DNA from: Sphingomonas kyeonggiensis
Lineage (GTDB): Bacteria; Pseudomonadota; Alphaproteobacteria; Sphingomonadales; Sphingomonadaceae
Assembly: GCF_014204495.1 (NCBI RefSeq)
Contig: NZ_JACHLN010000004.1
Span: forward strand, 248,001-312,000
Reading direction: 5' to 3'
Length of the DNA: 64,000 bases
The notes under the pieces were generated by a model. It was not told the DNA's origin. It saw only the letters and a program-made list of their open reading frames with translations, and did no database searches. Positions 51,350 to 60,076 of the stretch are shown piece by piece (position 1 is the first letter of the stretch; the number at the start of each line of letters is the position of its first letter). A program made the position numbers and the translations under genes.

Positions 51350-52162
51350 TTACTCTTCCACGCCCAGCTGATCGACGTGCAGGTCGACGTCGAGCTGTTC
51401 CTGTCCGTGCCCGATCCGCATGCCGCCGGTGGCCGCCGCGCTGCTCGCGTCGAGCCCGATCGCGACGCGCACATAGCTCTCGTCGGGGCTGAGCCCCGTC
51501 GACGGATCGAACCCGACCCAGCCGAGACCCTCGACATATGCCTCCGCCCAGGCATGGGGGGCCGAACGCGCCGCCTCTTCCGCGCGATAGCCCGAGACAT
51601 AGCGCGCCGGCACCGACAGGCCCCGCGCCGCGGCGATGAACATCTGGGCGACGTCGCGCGAGCTGACCTTGCGGCTGCCTTCGAAGGCCTTGGCCGCGGT
51701 GCAGCCGGCGTCGGGCAGGTCCGGCACGCAGGGGAAGCGCTGGCGCAGCGACGCGTTGAGCCGGTGAAGCTGCTCAAGCCCGTCGCCGCCTGTGCCGATG
51801 CTGTCCGATGCGAAGGCGAACAGCGCGTCGCTCGACTTGGTACGCGGGGTGGTGCGCAGATAGAAGAGCGGCGGCAGCGGCTCCATGCTGCCACGGATCA
51901 CCCCGCTCGACTCGCTGGTGAGCACTTCGCCGGTGACGGTGATGTCGAGCTCCTCGAGCGGCCCTTCGGCATAGAGCATGGTCACCATATTGCCGAAACC
52001 GTCGGTCGCGTCGCGCAGGCGGGCGTCGCAATCGACCCCGACCAGCCAGCTCACCACCGTCTGGTCCTGCGTGTCGCAGGGGGTGAGACGCAGCATCTGA
52101 ACCACGCGCGCCTGGGGCTCGCTGAACCGATAATGCGTCCTGTGTTCGATCGCGATCCGCAT
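51350..52162 (-). CDS. transglutaminase-fold protein with Ser in place of catalytic Cys
   Basis: A 270-residue protein of the transglutaminase-like family that accompanies ATP-grasp/alpha-E pairs: N-terminal beta domain (MRIAIEHRTHYRFSEPQARVVQMLRLTP, typical) and C-terminal papain-like core (about 155-270). The His and Asp of the triad are present (HAWAEAYVEG, His203; GFDPSTG, Asp219), but the usual VCQDFAH block reads SSRDVAQ, so the nucleophile Cys is Ser168. Either a non-catalytic protein or a serine-dependent variant. It overlaps the alpha-E gene by 1 nt and ends the operon. Confidence 0.9.
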   Translation of the reverse strand: MRIAIEHRTHYRFSEPQARVVQMLRLTPCDTQDQTVVSWLVGVDCDARLRDATDGFGNMVTMLYAEGPLEELDITVTGEVLTSESSGVIRGSMEPLPPLFYLRTTPRTKSSDALFAFASDSIGTGGDGLEQLHRLNASLRQRFPCVPDLPDAGCTAAKAFEGSRKVSSRDVAQMFIAAARGLSVPARYVSGYRAEEAARSAPHAWAEAYVEGLGWVGFDPSTGLSPDESYVRVAIGLDASSAAATGGMRIGHGQEQLDVDLHVDQLGVEE

Positions 52163-53103
52163 CAGATGAACCTGAACTGCCGGGCGATCGCGCCGTCGAG
52201 CAGGGCATTCTCGCTTACGAACGCTTCGAGATGCTCGTGCAGGCCGGAGACGATCACGTCATGGGTCTTGGTCTTTTGCAGGCGCGCCATGCGGGCGCGG
52301 GCCATGCGATCGGCCTCGCCCTGCAGCCCGGTGCGCTTGGCCAGCGCGTTGAGCAGGGCGACGACTTCCTCGATGCACGCGGCCAGGCTGCGCGGCAGCT
52401 CGGCCCGGCTAATCAGCAGGTCGATCACATTGGCGGGCTGGAGCCCGTCATTATAGAGCCAGCGATAGGCGTTCACGGCGGAGACGGTCTGCAGGATCGT
52501 GTTCCACTGGTCGCGATCGACCACGCCGCCGACTTCCTCGTCCGCCGGCAGCAGCAGATGGTATTTTACATCGACCAGCCGGGCGGTGTTGTCCGCCCGC
52601 TCGACCGCGGCGCCGAGCTGGATCAGCAGGGTCGCCTCGTTGCGCATCATCCGGTGGATCGCGCCTTCGAAGCCGCGCGTCTCGCCCTTGACCTGTTCGA
52701 GCAGGTTGAGCGTCGCGGTGGCGCCGCCGGTGGTCTGGCGGTTCTGGAACAGCAGCCAGGCGCGGTTGATCGCGGTCCAGGCCTCGCGGGTGAGCGCGGT
52801 GCGAACGGCGCGGGCATTGTTGCGCGCCATGTCGAGGCAGCGGACGATCGAGCCGGGATGGCTGTCGTCGAGCGTGAGGAAGCGCGCGACGTTCTGCTGG
52901 TTGATGTCCAGCCCGGTCGCGGCAAATGCCTCGTCGGTATAAGTCACGGCGAGCGCGCTCTGCCATGCCGCCTCGCCGGCCGGACGGGTGGAGAGCGCGT
53001 CCAGACGGATCGTCGCCTCGACCAGCCGGGCGATGAAGTCGGCGCGCTCGAGATAGCGGCCAAGCCAGTAGAGCGCGGCGGCGGTGCGGGAGAGCATCAG
53101 CAT
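52162..53103 (-). CDS. alpha-E domain protein
   Basis: A 313-residue all-helical protein of the alpha-E (DUF403) family. The opening MLSRTAAALYWLGRYLERADFIARLVEAT is the diagnostic first helix, and TDNTARLVDVKYHLLLP-like (here RADNTARLVDVKYHLLLP) is the second motif. Role unknown; it is nearly always encoded beside a circularly permuted ATP-grasp protein and is thought to work with it. Lies 4 nt after that gene. Confidence 0.94.
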   Translation of the reverse strand: MLMLSRTAAALYWLGRYLERADFIARLVEATIRLDALSTRPAGEAAWQSALAVTYTDEAFAATGLDINQQNVARFLTLDDSHPGSIVRCLDMARNNARAVRTALTREAWTAINRAWLLFQNRQTTGGATATLNLLEQVKGETRGFEGAIHRMMRNEATLLIQLGAAVERADNTARLVDVKYHLLLPADEEVGGVVDRDQWNTILQTVSAVNAYRWLYNDGLQPANVIDLLISRAELPRSLAACIEEVVALLNALAKRTGLQGEADRMARARMARLQKTKTHDVIVSGLHEHLEAFVSENALLDGAIARQFRFI

Positions 53104-53107
53104 CGCG

Positions 53108-54544
53108 TCACGCTCCGTCGTCGAGCAGCACGAAGCTGTCCTTGGTGCCGCCGCCCTGGCTGGAATTGACCACCAGCGAGCCTTCGCGCAGGGCTACGCG
53201 GGTCAACCCGCCCGGCGCGACACGGACGCCATCGCTGCCGGTGAGGACGAACGGGCGGAAATCGACATGGCGCGGGGCCAACCCCTGCTCGACCAGCGTC
53301 GGCACGGTGGAGAGCGCCAGGGTCGGCTGGGCGATATAGCGATGCGGCTCGGCGATCAGCGCGGCGCGGAACTCCTCGATCTGGGCTTTCGTCGCAGTGG
53401 GGCCGACGAGCATGCCATAGCCGCCAGATCCGTCGACCAGCTTCACCACCAGATCGGCGAGGTTATCGAGGACGTACTTCAGCGCCTGCGGCTCGCGGCA
53501 GCGATAGGTCTCGACGTTCGGCAGCTTGGCCTCGCCGCCCGAATAGAAGCGGACGATCTCGGGCATGTAGCTGTAGATCGCCTTGTCGTCGGCGATGCCG
53601 TTACCGGGCGCGTTGAGGATCGCGACATTGCCGGCGCGGTAGGCCGCCATGATGCCGGGCACGCCGAGCATCGAATCCGGGCGGAAGACCAACGGATCGA
53701 GGAAATCATCGTCGATGCGGCGATAGATCACATCGACCTTCACACGCCCCGCAATGGTCTGCATCCAGACGACATCGTCATCGACGACCAGGTCCGCCGC
53801 CTCGACCAGCTCGACACCCATCGAGTCCGCGAGGAAGCTGTGCTCGTAATAGGCCGAGTTGAAATGGCCCGGGGTCAGCACGACGCAGACCGGGCGCGGA
53901 TTGTTGCCCGGCGCCACCGACTGCATCGTCCACAGCAGCATGTCCGGATAGCTGTCCACCGGCGCCACGCGGAAATCGCGGAACAGCTCGGGGCAGAGCC
54001 GGATCATCGCCTCGCGATTCTCCAGCATGTACGACACGCCGGAGGGGGTGCGGGCATTGTCCTCCAGCACATAAAACTGGTCCGGTCCGGTGCGGACCAG
54101 GTCGATCCCGCAGATATGCGCCCAGACGCCGTGCGGCGGGCGGACGCCGTCCACCTCGGCGCGGAACTGGTCGTTGAGGTAGATCAGCTCGGGCGGGATA
54201 ATGCCTTCCTTGAGGATCCGCCGCTCGCCGTAAATGTCCTCGAGAAAGGCGTTGATCGCCTCGACGCGCTGAACCAGCCCTTCCGAAAGCCGCTGCCATT
54301 CGCCGGCGAGGAACACGCGCGGGACGATGTCGAACGGGATGATCCGCTCCGCCGCGTCGCTGTCGCCATAGACGGCGAAGGTGATGCCCAGCTGGCGGAA
54401 TGCGGCTTCGGCGGATTGCTGGCGGCGCTGCAGCTCCGCAGCCTCCGTATCGACCAGCCATTGCGACAGCGCAGCAAACTCGGCGCGCGGACGCTCAGGC
54501 CCGCCATGCCCCCAGATTTCGTCGAACGCCCCCGCTGCTGCCAT
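53108..54544 (-). CDS. circularly permuted type-2 ATP-grasp protein
   Basis: A 478-residue protein of the DUF404/DUF407 group, a predicted amide-bond ligase with permuted ATP-grasp order. ATP/Mg-site motifs are visible: GIDLVRTGPDQFYVLEDN, NARTPSGVSYMLENREAM, and DVIYRRIDDDFLDPLVF, plus VKLVDGSGGYGMLVGP. It heads the operon with alpha-E and the transglutaminase-fold gene; an inverted repeat lies 40 nt upstream. No substrate is known for the family. Confidence 0.95.
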   Translation of the reverse strand: MAAAGAFDEIWGHGGPERPRAEFAALSQWLVDTEAAELQRRQQSAEAAFRQLGITFAVYGDSDAAERIIPFDIVPRVFLAGEWQRLSEGLVQRVEAINAFLEDIYGERRILKEGIIPPELIYLNDQFRAEVDGVRPPHGVWAHICGIDLVRTGPDQFYVLEDNARTPSGVSYMLENREAMIRLCPELFRDFRVAPVDSYPDMLLWTMQSVAPGNNPRPVCVVLTPGHFNSAYYEHSFLADSMGVELVEAADLVVDDDVVWMQTIAGRVKVDVIYRRIDDDFLDPLVFRPDSMLGVPGIMAAYRAGNVAILNAPGNGIADDKAIYSYMPEIVRFYSGGEAKLPNVETYRCREPQALKYVLDNLADLVVKLVDGSGGYGMLVGPTATKAQIEEFRAALIAEPHRYIAQPTLALSTVPTLVEQGLAPRHVDFRPFVLTGSDGVRVAPGGLTRVALREGSLVVNSSQGGGTKDSFVLLDDGA

Positions 54545-54583
54545 GCGCCTCCCAAATGCCGGAAAGACCGACTGGTTGCATGC

Positions 54584-54605
54584 TGCAACGCTTTGTTGCG
54601 TTGCA
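54584..54605 (-). promoter_or_regulatory. inverted repeat upstream of the ATP-grasp operon
   Basis: TGCAACGC, 6 nt, GCGTTGCA: a perfect 8-bp dyad 40 nt before the ATP-grasp start, with an extra TTGCA next to it. It could be an operator or the terminator stem of the preceding gene, although no T-run follows. Confidence 0.45.
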
Positions 54606-54627
54606 CAAGGGGGCAGACGCTATGCCG

Positions 54628-55242
54628 TCAGCTCGCGTATTTGACGCTGCAGCCATAGGGCCGCGTCTCGGGCACCGATACCGGCTTGCCCGCGCGCATC
54701 TCGGCCAGCGCCGCCAGCACATGGTTGCGGGCGCCCGCGATGTCCGCGACATCGGCGGTCGGCTTGTCGTCGATCCCGCCCTTGTACGCCAGCTGGCCCT
54801 TGCCATCGATGATGTAGAGGTGCGGCGTCGTCTTGGCGCCATAGCCCTTGCCGACCAGTCCCTTGGGATCGAGCAGATAGGCGGTGGGCTTCGCCTTGGC
54901 GCCGGCGACGAACTTCTGCGCTTCCGGCCCGCTCATATTGCCCTGCTGGCCCGGCGCGCTCGAATTGATCGTCAGCCACACCACGCCTTGCGCGGTCGCC
55001 GCGGCCTGGGTCTTCTGCATGTTGCCGCTGCCATAATGCTTCTTCACGAAGGGGCAGCCGGGGTTGTTCCACTCGAGCACCACCGTCTTGCCGCGATACT
55101 GGCTGAGGTCGACGACCTTGCCATGCATGTCCAGGGCACGGAAATTGGGGACGGCCTTGGCGACGTCGGGCTCGGCCGGCAGCGGGGCGGCGACCAGAGC
55201 GACGGCGGCGATTGCGGTTCCGAACAGGACAGGACGAGTCAT
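54628..55242 (-). CDS. secreted AhpC/TSA-family thiol protein
   Basis: A 204-residue exported protein (signal MTRPVLFGTAIAAVALVAAP). Thioredoxin-like fold with AVPNFRALDMHGKVVDLSQYRGKTVVLEWNNPGCPFVKKHY: the PGCPFV Cys sits where peroxiredoxin/TlpA proteins have their reactive Cys, but only one Cys is there. A second Cys is near the end (YGCSVKY). Probably receives electrons from, or partners with, DsbD encoded 29 nt upstream. AGGAG precedes the ATG by 8 nt. Confidence 0.88.
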   Translation of the reverse strand: MTRPVLFGTAIAAVALVAAPLPAEPDVAKAVPNFRALDMHGKVVDLSQYRGKTVVLEWNNPGCPFVKKHYGSGNMQKTQAAATAQGVVWLTINSSAPGQQGNMSGPEAQKFVAGAKAKPTAYLLDPKGLVGKGYGAKTTPHLYIIDGKGQLAYKGGIDDKPTADVADIAGARNHVLAALAEMRAGKPVSVPETRPYGCSVKYAS

Positions 55243-55271
55243 GGTTGCGCTCCTCTTCTGGTCCCCCGCCC

Positions 55272-57299
55272 CTATTTGCCGGCGGCGAGGTCCTGCAGCA
55301 TGCCCTGGGTCAGGATCTGGGGCAGGACTCGCGGCTCGGCCTCGCCGGGCTTGTACCACAGATAGAGCGGCACGCCCGCACGATTGTGCCGCTCGATGAA
55401 GCGGCCGAGCACGGGATCGCCATCGGTCCAGTCGCCGACCAGCACAGTGACCTTGTTGTCGGCCAGCGCCTTCTCGACGGCTTCGGTCTCGATCACCGCC
55501 TTCTCGTTGACCTTGCAGGTGAGACACCAGTCGGCGGTGAAATAGGCGAAGACCGGCTTGCCCTGCGCGGTCAGCTCGGCAAGCCGCGCCTCGCTGAACT
55601 TCTCGCCACCGGAGACCGTCTTTGCCTCCGCCGGCGCGGCCTGGACCCAGGCGATGGAACTGATAGCGATTAGCAATAGCGCAGCCGCCGGCAGCCAGGC
55701 GAGTGCCTTGCCCCGACGCTGGCGCAGGCCCGTCCACCACAGGCCGAGCGTCGCGAGCAGCGCCGCGGCGAGGCCTAGCGTCATGCCCGATACGCCCGCC
55801 TGCTTGCCCAGCACCCAGGCGAGCGCCAGCGCGGTGAGGAACATCGGCACCGACAGGATGCGCCGCAGCGTCTCCATCCAGGCGCCCGGCCTAGGCAGCA
55901 GGCGGCGCAGCGGCGGGATGAAGCCGAGCAGCAGGAACGGCAGCGCGATGCCGAGCCCGAGCCCGCCGAACACCGCGAGCGCCGCCGGCCAGGGCAGCAC
56001 CAGCGCCGCGCCGAGCGCCGCACCCATGAACGGGCCGGTGCAGGGCGTCGCGACGAACGCCGCGAGCGCACCGGTCATGAAGGCGCCGCCGGTGCCCTTC
56101 GACGCGGCACGGTTGACGAAGCCGGGGGCGGACAGCTCGAACAGCCCGGCAAGGTTGAACGAGATGCCGGTGACGAGCAGCAGCAGCACCAGGATCACGC
56201 GCGGATCCTGCAGCTGGAACGCCCAGCCCAGCGTCGCCCCGCCGGCCCTGAGCGCGAGCAGCGCGCCGCCCAGTGCCAGGCAGACCAGCACCACGCCGGC
56301 GGTATAGGCCAAAGCCTCGGCGCGCGGGCTGCCGCCCTCGGCGTTGGCCTTGGCGAGGCTCAGCGCCTTGAGGCTGAGGATCGGGAAGACGCAGGGCATG
56401 ATGTTGAGGATCAGCCCGCCCAGCACGGCGCCGAGGAAGGCGAGCACCGCGCCGCTCCATGGCAGCTGCGCCGGGGCCGCCGCGGCATTCGCGGCCGGCG
56501 GCACGGTGCCCGGCACCGCGCGCACCCAGAAGCCCTGCTTGCCGAACGCCAGAAGCCCCTCGATCGGCCCCACCGACTTCAGACCCGCAGTATCGACCAC
56601 CACCCGGTCACCGTCGCGCACCACCTTCTGGGCCGCAGCATAGTCGAAGGCGCCGTGGGTGGCGGGGAAGAAATAGCCCTCGCCTTCGGTCCTGGCGGCG
56701 GCGGGGAACGGCACGGCGAGGCGCAGCGCCTTGCCCTCCACCTGATAGGTGCCCTCGGCGCCGAGCGGCTTGGGCAATGCCGCGCGCCAGGCATCGAACT
56801 GGGCGCGGCGATCAGGCGAGACGCTGCCGTCGCCGATCTGGAGGTCGGTCGCCAGGTCCGCCTTGCCCGGCACGCAGATCGCATCGGTGCAGACCAGGTA
56901 GTTGAGCTTCACCCGCACCGGGAAGGCGCCCTTGGCATCGGCCGGGATCTTGAGCGTCACCAGCGGCGCGAACGGGCCCTCGTACACATAGTTCATCAGG
57001 CCCGCGATCGTGAGCCGCTGCGGCACCGGATAGCGGAACTCGCCCGTGGTGGCGCCCCTGGGCAGCGTCCATTCGGCGCGCGCCGGCAGGCCGGCATCGC
57101 CGGGGTTGAGCCAATAGGCATGCCAGCCCTTCTCGGGCACCGAGGCGAAGGCCAGCGTCACCTCGCTGCCGGGTGCGGGATGGTCGCTCTCGGCGACCAG
57201 CGCGATCTTCACATGCTGCTCGCCCGGCGCCTGGGCTATCGCCACGCCGGAAAACAACCACAGCATCAACGCCATCAATCCGAAACGAACCGCCGTCAT
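55272..57299 (-). CDS. dsbD: thiol:disulfide interchange protein DsbD
   Basis: A 675-residue DsbD/ScsB-like electron carrier across the inner membrane. Signal peptide (MTAVRFGLMALMLWLFSGVAIA), N-terminal periplasmic domain with Cys pair (LVCTDAICVPG), eight-helix DsbD domain with NIMPCVFPILSLKAL and ATPCTGPFMG redox cysteines, and a C-terminal thioredoxin domain with WCLTCK. The ATG at 57299 is chosen because AAGGA lies 8 nt upstream and it starts the signal. Followed by the AhpC/TSA gene. Confidence 0.94.
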   Translation of the reverse strand: MTAVRFGLMALMLWLFSGVAIAQAPGEQHVKIALVAESDHPAPGSEVTLAFASVPEKGWHAYWLNPGDAGLPARAEWTLPRGATTGEFRYPVPQRLTIAGLMNYVYEGPFAPLVTLKIPADAKGAFPVRVKLNYLVCTDAICVPGKADLATDLQIGDGSVSPDRRAQFDAWRAALPKPLGAEGTYQVEGKALRLAVPFPAAARTEGEGYFFPATHGAFDYAAAQKVVRDGDRVVVDTAGLKSVGPIEGLLAFGKQGFWVRAVPGTVPPAANAAAAPAQLPWSGAVLAFLGAVLGGLILNIMPCVFPILSLKALSLAKANAEGGSPRAEALAYTAGVVLVCLALGGALLALRAGGATLGWAFQLQDPRVILVLLLLVTGISFNLAGLFELSAPGFVNRAASKGTGGAFMTGALAAFVATPCTGPFMGAALGAALVLPWPAALAVFGGLGLGIALPFLLLGFIPPLRRLLPRPGAWMETLRRILSVPMFLTALALAWVLGKQAGVSGMTLGLAAALLATLGLWWTGLRQRRGKALAWLPAAALLLIAISSIAWVQAAPAEAKTVSGGEKFSEARLAELTAQGKPVFAYFTADWCLTCKVNEKAVIETEAVEKALADNKVTVLVGDWTDGDPVLGRFIERHNRAGVPLYLWYKPGEAEPRVLPQILTQGMLQDLAAGK

Positions 57300-57377
57300 G
57301 GAGCGTCCTTGCCGTGGAAGAGCTGTTGGCCCAATAGCATCCCGGCAGGATTTGCACACGCCGGAGGTGGCCAAAGC

Positions 57378-59033
57378 ATGAAGTCGTTCCGTCCGCTCGC
57401 GGCAGCCGCCGCGCTGCTCGCCGCAACCCCGCTCGCCGCGCAGGAGACGCCCCCGGCGCAGACCGTGCCGGCCGAGGCCCCGCGCGCCGCCCCGTCACTC
57501 GTCGTGGTGATCTCGGTGGACCAGTTCTCGGCCGATCTGTTCGCGGAATATCGCGCGCAGTTCAGCTCGGGCCTGGCCCGGCTGATGACCGGCGCGGTCT
57601 TCCCCTCGGGCTATCAGAGCCACGCGGCGACCGAGACCTGCCCGGGCCACTCGACGATCCTGACCGGCGACCATCCGTCGAAGACGGGCATCATCGCCAA
57701 TGACTGGACCGACTTCAACGCCCCGCGCGAGGACAAGACGGTCTATTGCGCCGAGGACGAGAGCGTCCCCGGCAGCACCTCGAACAACTACACCGTCTCG
57801 GACAAGCATCTGAAGGTGCCGACGCTGGGCGAGTGGATGAAGCTTGCCGATCCGGCGAGCCGCGTCGTCTCGGTGGCGGGCAAGGACCGCGCCGCGGTGA
57901 TGATGGGCGGCCACAAGACCGACGAGATCTGGTGGTGGAACGGCAAGGCGTTCGTTTCCTATGCCGGCCGCGCCGAGCCCGCGATGGTCACCCGCATGAA
58001 CGCGAACGTGACCAAGCGGATCAGCGAAGCGCAGGAGCCGCTTGACCTGCCGCCCTTCTGCCAGGCCCGTAGCCGCGCCTTCCAGCTCAACCCGACCCGC
58101 AGCGCGGGCGCAGGCCGCTTCGCGCGCGCCGCGGGCAACAGCACCGCATTCCGCGCCTCGCCCGAGTTCGACGAAGCGATCGTGGCAACCGCCGCCGGCC
58201 TCGCCAGCGATATGAAGCTCGGCCAGTCGGGCCATACCGACCTGCTGATCGTCGGCGCCTCGGCCACCGACTATGTCGGCCACACGCTGGGCACCGAGGG
58301 CAGCGAGATGTGCCTGCAGCTGCTCTCGCTCGACCAGACGCTGGGCAAGCTGTTCGCCGTGCTCGACAAGACCGGTGTCGATTATGCCGTGGCGCTGACC
58401 GCCGACCATGGCGGCCACGACTTCCCCGAGCGCAACCGCGAGCACGCCGCGCCGATGGCCGCGCGCGTTTCCAAGGAGCTGAGCGCGAAGACGATGGGTC
58501 TTGCGATCGGCCAGGCGCTGGGCATCAAGGGCCCGGTGCTGGTCGGCGGCAATTCGGGCGACGTCTATCTCTCGCCCGACCTGAGCAAGGCGGACCGCGT
58601 CCGCGTGCAGGCCGAGGCGATCAAGCGCTACATGGCCAATCCGCAGGTCGAAGCCGTGTTCACCCGCGCCCAGATCGCGGGGACGCCGATCGTCCACACC
58701 CCACCCGAGACCTGGACCCTGCTCGAGCGCGCCCGTGCCTCGTACGATCCGCAGCGCTCGGGCGACCTGGTGATCGCGCTCAAGCCGCGCGTCACCCCGA
58801 TCGCCGGCACCGAGGGCGGCTCCATCGCCACCCATGGCAGCTTCTGGGACTATGATCGCCGCGTGCCGATCCTGTTCTGGCGCAAGGGCATGACCGGCTT
58901 CGAGCAGCCGTTGTCGGTGGAGACCGTGGACATCGCCCCGACGCTGGCGGCGCTGATCCATGTTCCGGTGCCGGTGGAGATCGACGGCCGCTGTCTCGAC
59001 CTGGATGCCGGCCAGGGCGATATCTGCAAGTGA
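57378..59033 (+). CDS. PafA-type alkaline phosphatase
   Basis: A 551-residue exported phosphomonoesterase (signal MKSFRPLAAAAALLAATPLAA). The metal site begins at VVVISVDQFSADL, the nucleophile Thr is in ATETCPGHSTILTG, and DYVGH, ADHGGHD and THGSFWDYDRRVPI carry further zinc ligands. This is the Thr-dependent, phosphate-insensitive PafA/SPAP group. GGAGG is 10 nt before the ATG. Divergent from dsbD. Confidence 0.93.
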   Translation: MKSFRPLAAAAALLAATPLAAQETPPAQTVPAEAPRAAPSLVVVISVDQFSADLFAEYRAQFSSGLARLMTGAVFPSGYQSHAATETCPGHSTILTGDHPSKTGIIANDWTDFNAPREDKTVYCAEDESVPGSTSNNYTVSDKHLKVPTLGEWMKLADPASRVVSVAGKDRAAVMMGGHKTDEIWWWNGKAFVSYAGRAEPAMVTRMNANVTKRISEAQEPLDLPPFCQARSRAFQLNPTRSAGAGRFARAAGNSTAFRASPEFDEAIVATAAGLASDMKLGQSGHTDLLIVGASATDYVGHTLGTEGSEMCLQLLSLDQTLGKLFAVLDKTGVDYAVALTADHGGHDFPERNREHAAPMAARVSKELSAKTMGLAIGQALGIKGPVLVGGNSGDVYLSPDLSKADRVRVQAEAIKRYMANPQVEAVFTRAQIAGTPIVHTPPETWTLLERARASYDPQRSGDLVIALKPRVTPIAGTEGGSIATHGSFWDYDRRVPILFWRKGMTGFEQPLSVETVDIAPTLAALIHVPVPVEIDGRCLDLDAGQGDICK

Positions 59034-59041
59034 AATGACTT

Positions 59042-59070
59042 AAGCCCCTCCCCTTCAGGGGAGGGGCTTT
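59042..59070. terminator. terminator-like CCCTCCCC hairpin
   Basis: AAGCCCCTCCCC, TTCA loop, GGGGAGGGGCTTT: a 12-bp perfect stem 9 nt past the phosphatase stop, with a T-run on the plus strand. Same family as 38398-38510. Confidence 0.8.
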
Positions 59071-59077
59071 GAAATAC

Positions 59078-60013
59078 TTACCGCCGCCGCTCGAAGATGC
59101 GGATGCCGGGGCCCAGGTCGTTCTGCCCGAGTGGCCCGACCTGCCCGGTGAAGTCCGCCACGAACGCCGGATTGCCCGGCGCCCCCGGTGCCAGTGTCGC
59201 GGTATTCCCTTCGATGCGCAGGCCGGTCGACGGATAGGTCCGTCCCTCCGCCGCGACCACGATCAGGCCCGAGCTGTTCTCCTTGCGCGGCCCCTGGACG
59301 AAGGTGTTGCCCGCGATCAGTCCGGTGCCGCCTTCGCTCAGGTCGATCATGTAGTTGGTCTTGTTGCCCTTCGAATCGTCGAAGCTGTTGCCGGTGATCG
59401 TCACCCGGCGCGCGCGCAGCTTGACGTAATGGCCGCCGGTACCGCGCTCGAAGCGCGAATTGGTGACGACCACGTCGCCGTCCACCGCGAGATAGATCGA
59501 ATGGCTGCAATTCTCGGTCTCGCACTGGCCAAGGCCGGCGAAAGTGGTGTGATCGATCGTGATCCGGCGCACCGTCTCGTGACCGCCGCCAAGGATGCCT
59601 TCCTGGCTGTCGAGGAACATCGAGTTGGTGACGGTCAGGTCGCCCATCTCGATGCGGATGCCGGCGCCATTGCCGTCGGGGACCGAGAAGCCGCGAAAGA
59701 CGATGCCGTCCACCACCGAGCCACGGCCGCGCAGCACGAAGGCGGCCTTTTCCTCGCACACCTGGTTCTCGAAGATCGCGGTGCCGGGCTGGACCGCCTT
59801 GAAGGTGATCTTGCCGCCGGTCTGCACCGTGCAGTCATGATAGGTGCCCGGCGCGATCAGGATCGTCGCCGTACCATCGCGCACCGCATTCACCGCATCG
59901 TCGAGCTTGGCGAAGCCCTGCCCGGTCTCGGCGATGACGAAGGGCGCGCGCTGCTGCTGGGCGGCGGCGGGCGCGGCGATGAGCACGAGGGCGGCGAGGG
60001 TCGGCATGCGCAT
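59078..60013 (-). CDS. secreted right-handed beta-helix protein
   Basis: A 311-residue exported protein (signal MRMPTLAALVLIAAPAAAQ). From residue 45 to 270 it is a series of parallel beta-helix coils with repeated ITGNSF, IEGNT, VTNSRF-type turns typical of pectate-lyase-like/NosD proteins, with a cysteine pair (CETENC). No catalytic motif is recognised, so it may be a polysaccharide lyase or a binding protein. Converges with the phosphatase. Confidence 0.83.
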   Translation of the reverse strand: MRMPTLAALVLIAAPAAAQQQRAPFVIAETGQGFAKLDDAVNAVRDGTATILIAPGTYHDCTVQTGGKITFKAVQPGTAIFENQVCEEKAAFVLRGRGSVVDGIVFRGFSVPDGNGAGIRIEMGDLTVTNSMFLDSQEGILGGGHETVRRITIDHTTFAGLGQCETENCSHSIYLAVDGDVVVTNSRFERGTGGHYVKLRARRVTITGNSFDDSKGNKTNYMIDLSEGGTGLIAGNTFVQGPRKENSSGLIVVAAEGRTYPSTGLRIEGNTATLAPGAPGNPAFVADFTGQVGPLGQNDLGPGIRIFERRR

Positions 60014-60040
60014 GAGGAAGGTATGCGCTCGCGGGGTTAA

Positions 60041-60073
60041 AATTCCTCCCCGAGCTTGTCTCGGGAAGGAATT
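60041..60073 (-). terminator. terminator after the valine operon
   Basis: AATTCCTTCCCGAG/CTCGGGGAGGAATT stem with ACAAG loop on the minus strand, followed by TTTT, 4 nt past the mmsB stop. Same design as 4485-4514. Confidence 0.75.
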
Positions 60074-60076
60074 GAG

